A stretch of 6,502 nt of DNA from assembly GCA_934621705.1 (NCBI GenBank), contig CAKTUP010000112.1:1-6502 (forward strand), written 5' to 3'. Below are positions 1 through 6,151 of this stretch, one piece after another (position 1 is the stretch's first letter; each line of letters opens with the position of its first letter). The stretch is from an uncultured Petrimonas sp. Lineage in GTDB: Bacteria > Bacteroidota > Bacteroidia > Bacteroidales > Dysgonomonadaceae. Below the pieces are notes generated by a model. It saw only the letters and a list, made by a program, of their open reading frames with translations. It made no database searches and was not told the origin of the DNA. Position numbers and translations under genes: made by a program.

Positions 1-196
1 AAAATCAAAGAACGCTTATATAGTTTTATATATCAATATATTATAGACGAATGTTAAAAATTAACGCAACGCTACTATTCCTTTTTCATAACTCCCGCAT
101 CTGCATTCATTTAAAGAACGTGAAACGAATAATAATTCATCTCTTTAAAACCAATCATGAATTAAATAATGTTAAAATAGTAAAATCTGTTGGTAC
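1..196. other. AT-rich upstream DNA without a gene
   Basis: No reading frame on either strand looks like a real protein here, and no RNA gene is recognisable. The stretch is strongly AT-rich, with runs of alternating TATA near 16-44 and a small inverted repeat GTTAA-AAA-TTAAC at 53-65. It probably represents the space between an unseen gene to the left and the promoter that begins just after it. Confidence 0.5.
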
Positions 197-201
197 TTTG
201 C

Positions 202-232
202 ATTGCATATTACTTTGTTTAGTTTAATTTTG
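202..232 (+). promoter_or_regulatory. Bacteroidota-type promoter of the padR-pspC operon
   Basis: TAATTTTG at 225-232 is an exact match to the Bacteroidota -7 consensus TAnnTTTG. ATTG at 202-205 lies 19 bases upstream, the spacing known for the -33 element (consensus TTTG). Transcription would begin near 238-240 and leave an untranslated leader of about 20 bases before the ATG at 260. A near-palindrome TGCATTGCA (199-207) overlaps the -33 element, and TTTGCAT occurs at 197-203 and again at 229-235. These repeats could be operator half-sites for the PadR protein encoded just downstream, but that is inference. Confidence 0.65.
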
Positions 233-259
233 CATCATCGAAATAATCATATTGAAAAA

Positions 260-628
260 ATGAATATAGAAAACACCCAAAGTCAAATGAGAAAAGGAGT
301 ACTGGAGTACTGCATTTTGGCGATTATCAGGCGGAACGAAGCATATCCGGGCGATATAATCGACGAGATGAAAAATGCAGGCTTGCAACTCCTCGAAGGA
401 ACATTGTATCCTTTGCTCAACCGATTAAAAAATGCTGAAATACTTAATTATCGCTGGGTAGAAAGTACATCGGGGCCGCCTCGAAAATATTTCACACTGA
501 CTGAAAAAGGTGATAAATTTTATGAGCTTCTAGAATCAACATGGGTAGAATTATCAACAGGTGTTGATGAAGTTATTAAAGGCAATTATAAGAAAGAAGA
601 AAACGAACCCAACAACAGTGAACAATGA
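260..628 (+). CDS. PadR-family transcriptional regulator
   Basis: This 122-residue protein is a small PadR-type winged-helix DNA-binding repressor. The family signature is clear. An N-terminal helix-turn-helix region (about residues 11-45) leads into EGTLYPLLNRL (46-56), the classic recognition-helix segment. The wing follows, with GPPRKYF (72-78) and LTEKG (80-84), and then a short dimerisation helix to about 107. The length suits the short PadR subfamily with a single C-terminal helix, and the last 12 residues are charged and probably disordered. The frame is open back to an ATG at 203, but that start would lie inside the promoter and add 19 residues unlike the family, so 260 is preferred. 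The stop overlaps the next start (ATGA, 625-628), so the two genes are translationally coupled. PadR genes paired with PspC-domain genes are common in Bacteroidota, where the repressor probably controls its own operon. The inducing ligand is unknown. Confidence 0.93.
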   Translation: MNIENTQSQMRKGVLEYCILAIIRRNEAYPGDIIDEMKNAGLQLLEGTLYPLLNRLKNAEILNYRWVESTSGPPRKYFTLTEKGDKFYELLESTWVELSTGVDEVIKGNYKKEENEPNNSEQ

Positions 629-2607
629 AAAAAGTAATTAACATCAATTTTCAAGGACAAGTTATCGCTATCGAAGAAACTGCTTATGAACTTTTAAAGC
701 AATACATAGAGAGTTTGAAAAAGTATTTTTCACGCGAAGAGGGTGGAGAAGAAATCGTAAACGATATAGAAAACCGCATTGCTGAATTGTTCGGAAACCG
801 GTTGAAATTGGGTATCAATATCATCACAGATGAAGATGTTCAGTCTATCATCTCGAGTATAGGAAGACCTGAAGATTTCGATGCAGATTATCAGGATTTT
901 GATTACGCTTACGGTGCGAAAAGCTCTCAGCAAAAGGATTCTGCCTACGAACAGCCTAAAACAGAATCAATCGAAAGTGAAGAGCAAAGATCGTTATACC
1001 GCAACGAGAGCGACCGGATAATTGCCGGAGTGTGCAGTGGTTTAGCTCATTATTTTAAAATTGATCCGGTATGGATGCGTATTATTTTTGTAATACTTTT
1101 CAGCGTCTTGTTCTGGGTATATCTTATTTTGTGGGTAGTGTTGAAACCCAAAGCGCTTGAAACAAATGTCACAAAACGGCTTTACCGAAATCCTAATGAT
1201 CGATTTCTGGGCGGAGTTTGTGGTGGAATTGCCGCATATTTCAAAATAGACACGTGGATTCCGCGTTTGTTGTTTGCGGCACCATTATTCTTGAACTTAA
1301 TGGGAATGATTTCTATCCCGGTCTTTCCCTGGAACAGGTTTCTTGATAACTGGGATTTCAACTGGAACATTAACATGTCAGTCGTTGTGGTTTATGCCGT
1401 GCTTTGGGTAATTATCCCGAGAGCCAACACCGTAAAGCAAAAGCTTGAAATGATGGGTGAAGAGGAATACATTAAATCCATCCGTGAAACCGTGAGCGAT
1501 AATGTGGCGAATGTGAAGAGCAAAACCGATGAAAGCGACAATTATACTAAATCGTATGTTGCAACGGGTATTGCGGATAATTCGGAGAAAGTTACAATGG
1601 ATGCTCTGCCGCCCGAACCGCCGCGAAATATTCCACCAAAGTCATCCGTAAACGCAGCAACCGGTTCAGGTAATTCAGGTTGTTTAAGTGCTTTGGGCAT
1701 TCTCTTTAAAATCATATTCTTCGCATTTGCCGGAATTTTTGCCATAGCAATGACCGGAATGTTAATTGCTTTTCTTGTGGCAGGCACAAAGTTTGTACCG
1801 TTGAAATCGTTGTTTATCGAATACGGGTACGAGAATAGTATGCTATGGTTATCAGTGATATTGCTTTTTGCCATTCCTATCGTATCAATTATTGTATGGA
1901 TCGTGCGTCGGTCAATGAAAGCAAAATCACGCCCGGTAATCGGAATTGTTTCTATTATTTTGTGGGTTATCGGTATCTTTTCTGCTACCATGCTCGGATT
2001 CAAAATTGCTGAAAAATTCAATGTAGAATCATCCACAGAAAATGTACAAGCACTCACGTCTTTCACAGGTAACAAGTTATATGTTGATATGGCCGATTAT
2101 TCTTCAGATTACTACTCGTTCAGCCGGAATTTCGGCCCGGGTTCAGATTTGGATAATTTTCCATACTATACCATCAACGAGGACTCTCTGCTTTTCTCAA
2201 ACATCAAATTACAAATTGTTCAAAGCCAGGACTCTTTGTATCATGTGAGAACCATTTCATCAAGTTCCGGCAAGGATTTGAAAATTGCCAAGCAGAATAC
2301 CGAACAATTTACGTATCCGTTGCAACAACAAGATTCTCTTCTGCTTTTACCCGAATTCTTTTCTGCTCCAATTTCGCAGGGATTCAGAGTACAGGGCATG
2401 ATTGTTGAAATTGCTGTTCCCACCGGTAAAAAAATAGAGATCGATGAACGTCTGGATGATTACGATAATTTTATCTCTAACTCCTCTGTTCGCAGAAAAT
2501 TGAAAAAAAGTCGCAAAACCGAAGCACTCGATTGGGATTATGGCGAAGAATATATCCTGGAAAATGGTGATTTAAACAAAACAGTTGTACTTACAGACTC
2601 TATATAA
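625..2607 (+). CDS. Tandem PspC-domain membrane protein
   Basis: This is a 660-residue membrane protein of the phage-shock-protein C type, likely an inner-membrane sensor or effector of envelope stress. Residues 1-95 form a soluble, mostly helical N-terminal domain seen in Bacteroidota PspC proteins. The first PspC domain spans about 123-176, with RIIAGVCSGLAHYFKIDP (131-148) and a membrane segment at 152-174. A second copy begins at 186 (LYRNPNDRFLGGVCGGIAAYF). Its membrane part is split by about 30 extra residues rich in Trp, Phe and Asn (roughly 222-250) before the closing segment at 251-266. A charged, Pro-rich linker (270-350) leads to three more hydrophobic segments (about 356-387, 405-427 and 437-460). 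The final 200 residues look beta-rich and may be a toastrack-like (DUF4097/DUF2807-type) domain; that part is inference. The gene overlaps padR by 4 bases and ends at a strong terminator, so the two form a complete operon. Confidence 0.9.
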   Translation: MKKVININFQGQVIAIEETAYELLKQYIESLKKYFSREEGGEEIVNDIENRIAELFGNRLKLGINIITDEDVQSIISSIGRPEDFDADYQDFDYAYGAKSSQQKDSAYEQPKTESIESEEQRSLYRNESDRIIAGVCSGLAHYFKIDPVWMRIIFVILFSVLFWVYLILWVVLKPKALETNVTKRLYRNPNDRFLGGVCGGIAAYFKIDTWIPRLLFAAPLFLNLMGMISIPVFPWNRFLDNWDFNWNINMSVVVVYAVLWVIIPRANTVKQKLEMMGEEEYIKSIRETVSDNVANVKSKTDESDNYTKSYVATGIADNSEKVTMDALPPEPPRNIPPKSSVNAATGSGNSGCLSALGILFKIIFFAFAGIFAIAMTGMLIAFLVAGTKFVPLKSLFIEYGYENSMLWLSVILLFAIPIVSIIVWIVRRSMKAKSRPVIGIVSIILWVIGIFSATMLGFKIAEKFNVESSTENVQALTSFTGNKLYVDMADYSSDYYSFSRNFGPGSDLDNFPYYTINEDSLLFSNIKLQIVQSQDSLYHVRTISSSSGKDLKIAKQNTEQFTYPLQQQDSLLLLPEFFSAPISQGFRVQGMIVEIAVPTGKKIEIDERLDDYDNFISNSSVRRKLKKSRKTEALDWDYGEEYILENGDLNKTVVLTDSI

Positions 2608-2640
2608 ATTCTACTTTTGCTTTAACAACTTCATGTGTTC

Positions 2641-2677
2641 AGGAGCAGCCGGGATTAATTTCCGGTTGCTCTTTTTT
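2641..2677 (+). terminator. Intrinsic terminator of the padR-pspC operon
   Basis: GAGCAGCCGG (2643-2652) pairs with CCGGTTGCTC (2662-2671) to make a 10-bp GC-rich stem with one G-U pair, extendable inward by two weaker pairs. Six T residues follow directly (2672-2677). The hairpin begins 34 bases after the pspC stop codon, where an end of transcription is expected. Confidence 0.9.
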
Positions 2678-2860
2678 AAATGAATATTCTCAACAATGCC
2701 TGAACGGGCCGGGAGACCTATTTACCTCAGCTTTACTTAAGTGGGCAGGCTGTAAGCTTAGCTTGTTTTTTAAGTTGCTCTTTCGCCAGCTGGCAGATGA
2801 ATTAAACTACCACCGTACGGACAGGATTGTGATGCCGGGTAGTCTTCCTGAAACTTAATT
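2678..2860. other. Gene-free, palindrome-rich spacer
   Basis: The gap between the pspC stop (2607) and the DUF389 start (2924) is 316 bases, and this part of it has no plausible reading frame on either strand. It is more GC-rich than the flanking promoters and contains several dyads. CAGGCT (2746-2751) pairs with AGCTTG (2760-2765) and is followed by six Ts (2766-2771), a weak second terminator-like hairpin. GCCAGCTGGC (2785-2794) is a perfect 10-base palindrome. ACTACC (2806-2811) pairs with GGTAGT (2838-2843), enclosing the palindrome CCGTACGG (2813-2820). It could be the remains of a repeat element or a small structured RNA; I do not recognise a known family. Confidence 0.4.
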
Positions 2861-2874
2861 ATTGTTAAAATATT

Positions 2875-2904
2875 ATCGTTAGATTTTTATTTTTTGTAGT
2901 TTTG
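2875..2904 (+). promoter_or_regulatory. Promoter of the DUF389 gene
   Basis: TAGTTTTG at 2897-2904 is an exact TAnnTTTG -7 box, and the ATG follows 19 bases later. The -33 element is poor: ATCG at 2875-2878 is correctly placed (18-base spacer) but lacks the TTTG core, so the promoter may need an activator or be weak. Just upstream, ATTATTGTTA (2858-2867) and ATTATCGTTA (2872-2881) form a near-identical direct repeat with a 14-base period. Confidence 0.6.
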
Positions 2905-2923
2905 TGGAAATAACTGTTTAACT

Positions 2924-4270
2924 ATGGAAAAACAAGTCCAAAAACTCGTTAGTATTTTTAATCTTCGTTCCGAGTTAGAAAATTACGAAACCATTCACGC
3001 CGAAATAGAAAAAGGAATTCAGTTCAGGGGAACCAATCTTTGGATCCTTATGTTCGCCATCGTGGTGGCATCGGTGGGATTGAACATGAACTCTACAGCA
3101 GTAATCATTGGTGCCATGTTAATTTCTCCGTTGATGGGACCGATAAACGGGGTAGGATATAGCCTGGCGACTTACGATTTTCATCTTTTCAGGCGTTCGG
3201 TCAAAAATCTTATGTATGCCGTAGTGGTCAGCTTGCTGACATCGTCGCTGTATTTTTTCCTTTCCCCAATTAACGAAGCGCATTCAGAACTGTTGGCCAG
3301 AACAAGTCCTACCATTTACGACGTATTGATCGCTCTCTTCGGCGGATTGGCAGGTATTGTAGCCATCAGCAGTAAACTCAAGGGGAATGTTATTCCCGGT
3401 GTTGCCATTGCCACAGCGCTTATGCCGCCTATTTGCACAGCCGGATATGGATTGGCTACCCTGCAATTTAACTTCTTCTTCGGAGCATTGTATCTTTTTG
3501 CCATCAACACGGTTTTTATTGCTTTTGCTTCTTTAGTTGTCAGTCAATACCTGAAGCTTCCCATCAGAAGCATTGTCGACCCCGACAGGAAGAAGCAGGT
3601 AAATCAAGCTCTTACGGTAATAATTCTCATTACGGCTGTTCCGAGTATTTATTTTGGATACCAACTGGTGCAAAATGAAAATTTTAGCCAGAATGCCGAA
3701 CACTTTATCAATCAGGTTTCGGTAGTTGAGGGAAATTATCTTCAAAAAAGCAATATAAATCCATCAAATAAAAACGTGGACCTGGTTTATAGCGGTTACG
3801 GGCTTTCTGAGAGACGGATCGACTCCATCAGACAGGTTGCTCTTTTTAATAAAATTGATACATCAAAATTGAAAATAAGACAAGGTTTTGAGGTGTCTTT
3901 CGTACAAGAAAATACAAGAAGATACCAATCTGAGACCGAAATCCTGAACAACAGGCTAAATGCAACAACATTTGCACTGAAGCAGTCCGAAAACAGAATT
4001 GACAGTATTCGTAATATTCATGCATTGGGTGAAGAACTGTTAGCTGAAATAAAAGCTCTTTATCCACAAATAAAAGGTTGTTCTTATACGGAAACGTATT
4101 CTTATTTTACTCAAAAAGATAGCGTTGTTCGCAGCAACAGAGCGCCACTTGTTATTTTTTCTTTACCCAGAAATTCGTTGCGTACCGCAGATAAAAATAA
4201 GATTGAAGAATGGCTGAAAAGTAGGTTAAGAAAACAGGAAGTATTTACTTATTTCGATGAAACCCGATGA
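2924..4270 (+). CDS. DUF389 (TIGR00341-like) multipass membrane protein
   Basis: This 448-residue integral membrane protein belongs to the DUF389 family, whose function is not established. Its hallmark is the segment NMNSTAVIIGAMLISPLMGP (residues 54-73), the family's most conserved stretch. A second conserved block, VIPGVAIATALMPPICTAGYGLA, runs from 156 to 178. Hydrophobic segments lie at about 38-55, 57-75, 94-114, 132-149, 155-178, 183-208 and 229-249, giving six or seven membrane spans. A soluble tail of about 200 residues follows, probably outside the cytoplasm. It includes a likely coiled-coil stretch (about 330-380) and ends in a domain with EEWLKSRL near 428-435. The short motif SE-x-RIDSIR occurs twice in the tail (295-303 and 355-363), 60 residues apart. 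The gene has its own promoter and lies between two other units. No terminator is visible after it, so some read-through into the SQR-like gene is possible. Confidence 0.9.
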   Translation: MEKQVQKLVSIFNLRSELENYETIHAEIEKGIQFRGTNLWILMFAIVVASVGLNMNSTAVIIGAMLISPLMGPINGVGYSLATYDFHLFRRSVKNLMYAVVVSLLTSSLYFFLSPINEAHSELLARTSPTIYDVLIALFGGLAGIVAISSKLKGNVIPGVAIATALMPPICTAGYGLATLQFNFFFGALYLFAINTVFIAFASLVVSQYLKLPIRSIVDPDRKKQVNQALTVIILITAVPSIYFGYQLVQNENFSQNAEHFINQVSVVEGNYLQKSNINPSNKNVDLVYSGYGLSERRIDSIRQVALFNKIDTSKLKIRQGFEVSFVQENTRRYQSETEILNNRLNATTFALKQSENRIDSIRNIHALGEELLAEIKALYPQIKGCSYTETYSYFTQKDSVVRSNRAPLVIFSLPRNSLRTADKNKIEEWLKSRLRKQEVFTYFDETR

Positions 4271-4315
4271 GTTTAAAATATCTTTCTCTTATTTGAAAAA
4301 AAGTAATTAAGTTAC

Positions 4316-4338
4316 TATAAATAAAAGTTTTATTTATA
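4316..4338. promoter_or_regulatory. Perfect 11-1-11 inverted repeat, candidate operator
   Basis: The left arm TATAAATAAAA (4316-4326) is the exact reverse complement of the right arm TTTTATTTATA (4328-4338), around a single G at 4327. The dyad fills the spacer between the -33 region and the -7 box and shares the box's first two bases (4337-4338). A bound dimer here would block RNA polymerase. A symmetric, AT-rich site of this size resembles operators of ArsR-type repressors, a class that includes the sulfide-responsive regulators SqrR and BigR, but no regulator gene is visible in the window. AT-richness raises the odds of a chance dyad. Confidence 0.55.
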
Positions 4339-4344
4339 CATTTG
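4337..4344 (+). promoter_or_regulatory. -7 box of the SQR-like operon promoter
   Basis: TACATTTG matches the TAnnTTTG consensus exactly. No clear -33 TTTG lies at the usual distance; GTTA at 4311-4314 is the nearest candidate, 22 bases upstream. Transcription would start near 4350 and leave a leader of about 40 bases, longer than at the other two promoters here. Confidence 0.6.
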
Positions 4345-4391
4345 TAGTACTATATCTTAATCTTCAATGTTTAACTAATTCAAGAGATACT

Positions 4392-5848
4392 ATGGCAAGA
4401 TTACTCATCTTAGGTGCCGGAATTTCCGGTCACACAGCAGCACTATCAGCAAGGCGAAAGCTGGGAAAAGAACACGAAGTGGTGGTCGTCAGTCCAAATT
4501 CGCATTATCAATGGGTTCCTTCCAATATCTGGGTTGGGATCGGTTTAATGACGGTTAAACAAGTTATTTTTGAGCTGGCACCGGTTTACAAAAAGAACCG
4601 CATTACTTTTAAACAGGCACAGGCTCTCTCTATTCATCCCGAAGGGAATACGGAAACCGAAAAGGGATTTGTTAAAATTAAGTATGTTTCAGAAGACAAA
4701 AAAGATCAGGAAGAAATATAGAATACGATTACCTGATCAATGCTACAGGTCCGAAGCTTAATTTTGCCGCTACCGAAGGCTTAGGTCCCGATCTTCACAC
4801 CGATTCTGTATGCACGTATCATCACGCTGCTTTAACGTGGAAGCACCTGCAGGAATGTTTCGCTAAGATGGAAAAAGGAGAAAAGCAACGTTTGGTTATA
4901 GGGACTGGTCATCCAATGGCTACTTGTCAAGGAGCAGCATTTGAGTTTGCGCTAAACATCGCCTTTGAAGTGAAACGGAGGAAATTGGATCATCTGGCAG
5001 ATATAAGTTGGATTTCCAACGAATACGAGCTGGGCGATTTCGGTATGGGTGGCGCTTTCGTAAAACGAAGCGGCTATATTACTCCAACCAAAATTTTGGC
5101 GGAATCGCTTTTCACTGAATATGGAATAAGCTGGACTGTGGGAGCCGGTGTTAAGAAAGTGGAGAAGGGAATTATTCATTATGAGACTTTGGAAGGAGAA
5201 GAATTGACCAAAGAATTCGATTTTGCTATGCTGATACCTAGTTTTGCGGGAGTTGGGCTAAAAGCGTATAACAAACAAAACGAGGATATTACGCCAACAA
5301 TATTTGCTGCAAACGGGTTTATGAAAGTCGATGCTGATTATACCCCCAAACCGTACAGTGAATGGAAAACATCGGACTGGCCTTCCATTTACGAAAATCC
5401 TACTTACAACAATATTTTTGCTACGGGTATTGCTTTTGCTCCGCCTCACACTATTTCTAAACCGATGATTAGTGCAAAAGGGACGACAATCACTGCTACG
5501 GCACCGCGAACGGGAATGCCTTCAGGTGTTATCGGAAAAGTAGTAGCCGAAAACATAGCTAACACCATTAAGACCGGTAAACGCGAATACAAACACAAAG
5601 CTTCGATGGCGCGAATGGGTGCAGCTTGTGTGGTTTCGGCCGGATTTGGATTGAAAAGTGGAAAGGCTGCTTCGTTAACCGTTTTTCCGATTGTTCCCGA
5701 TTGGGAAAAATATCCGAAGTGGGGCAGAAACATAAATTATACCATTGGTGAAATCGGGCTTGCAGGCCATTGGTTCAAACTTATTATGCATTATATGTTT
5801 CTGTACAAAGCAAAAACTAAACCTTTATGGTGGCTGATTCCGGAGTAA
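4392..5848 (+). pseudogene. Sulfide:quinone oxidoreductase-like flavoprotein, frameshifted
   Basis: With the frame repaired this is a 484-residue FAD-dependent oxidoreductase of the sulfide:quinone oxidoreductase (SQR) family, a membrane-bound enzyme that oxidises sulfide and reduces quinone. The first 109 residues (4392-4721) carry the dinucleotide-binding motif GAGISG (8-13) and the family block SPNSHYQWVPSNIW (34-47). The rest (4721-5848) continues one frame over from EYDYLINATGP, a typical flavoprotein strand. The three cysteines expected of SQRs are present in the repaired numbering: SVC (Cys140), MATCQGA (Cys178) and GAACVVS (Cys412). The second FAD-binding segment is NNIFATGIAF (339-348), followed by APRTGMPSGV. 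The C-terminus holds hydrophobic and aromatic helices suited to anchoring at the membrane face. An internal ATG at 4868 could start a 326-residue product, but it would lack the FAD-binding N-terminus and Cys140. The rest of the frame is intact, so the break is recent or a sequencing error. Substrates other than sulfide cannot be excluded. Confidence 0.85.
4716..4721 (+). other. Frameshift site in the SQR-like gene
   Basis: The first frame reads GAA GAA ATA TAG and stops at 4719-4721. The downstream homologous frame resumes at 4721 with GAA TAC GAT TAC. Removing one TA from the ATATA at 4716-4720 joins the halves as EEIEYDYLI with no lost residue, so a two-base TA duplication is the simplest explanation. 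The stop is not preceded by an in-frame slippery heptamer of the X XXY YYZ type, which argues against programmed -1 frameshifting. Confidence 0.8.
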
Positions 5849-5876
5849 TATCGATAACAAATTAAAAAACACAGAT

Positions 5877-6035
5877 ATGGATAATAAAAACACAATACCA
5901 TACAGTCTGGAATCGTTTGCCACGGTTCCCACAGGTTGGACAAAGTTCTGGCGTACATGCATTTTGTATCAGATCGTACGTTTTTTTGTAATCGGATTTA
6001 AAGTGCTACGCATTGTGGTGGGAGGGCACTCTTAG
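5877..6035 (+). CDS. 52-residue cationic membrane-associated small protein
   Basis: I do not recognise this protein. It starts 28 bases after the stop of the SQR-like gene with no promoter-like sequence between them, so it is probably cotranscribed. Residues 1-20 are polar (MDNKNTIPYSLESFATVPTG). Next come WTKFWRT (21-27) and a hydrophobic stretch, ILYQIVRFFVIGFKVLRIVV (29-48), ending in GGHS. In a helix, Lys23, Arg35, Lys42 and Arg45 would fall on one face, so it may lie along the inner membrane surface or form a short, atypical transmembrane helix. The two Trp residues suit a membrane interface. There is one cysteine (Cys28). Its position suggests a partner, anchor or stabiliser for the SQR-like enzyme; this is inference. 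The coding case rests on operon position, an ATG start and a coherent composition. An inverted repeat TTAGCA/TGCTAA (6032-6037, 6045-6050) spans its stop codon. Confidence 0.6.
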   Translation: MDNKNTIPYSLESFATVPTGWTKFWRTCILYQIVRFFVIGFKVLRIVVGGHS

Positions 6036-6072
6036 CAAAGTTGGTGCTAAATTAAGCTTACGATAGTCTTTT

Positions 6073-6121
6073 TGTCATTCTGAACGAAGTGCTAAAGCTT
6101 CGTTCAGAATGACATTTTTTT
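6073..6121 (+). terminator. Long perfect hairpin with T-run, possible REP-like element
   Basis: TGTCATTCTGAACGAAG (6073-6089) is perfectly complementary to CTTCGTTCAGAATGACA (6098-6114), giving a 17-bp stem with an 8-base loop. Seven Ts follow (6115-6121). It sits 37 bases after the small-protein stop and probably ends the SQR unit. On the minus strand the hairpin is followed by As, so it is not an efficient intrinsic terminator for the convergent gene. From memory, the arm resembles a dispersed motif (CATTCTGAACGAAG...) found many times in Bacteroidota genomes, so this may be a mobile or REP-like palindrome that also serves as a terminator. Confidence 0.85.
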
Positions 6122-6151
6122 ATTCATCTCTCATCGGCCAGCCGGCATTCT

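Noticed and set aside
163..179. TGTTAAAATA shared by the padR (170-179) and DUF389 (2863-2872) upstream regions as a common regulatory site
   Set aside because: The distance to the -7 box differs (55 versus 34 bases) and such AT-rich words recur by chance in these intergenic regions.
203..259. Upstream in-frame ATG that would lengthen PadR by 19 residues
   Set aside because: It lies within the -33 to -7 promoter region, so it would precede the transcript start, and the extra residues do not resemble the PadR N-terminus.
1542..2075. Long open frame on the minus strand inside the PspC gene (177 codons)
   Set aside because: It is wholly antisense to a well-supported gene, has no promoter or family resemblance, and its composition reflects the complement of the coding strand.
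4710..4721. Programmed ribosomal frameshifting in the SQR-like gene
   Set aside because: No in-frame slippery heptamer precedes the stop and I see no strong stem-loop just after it. A TA duplication explains the join without residue loss.
5446..5733. Minus-strand open frame inside the SQR-like gene (95 codons)
   Set aside because: It is antisense to conserved SQR-family sequence, including the second FAD segment and Cys412, and has no sign of independent coding.
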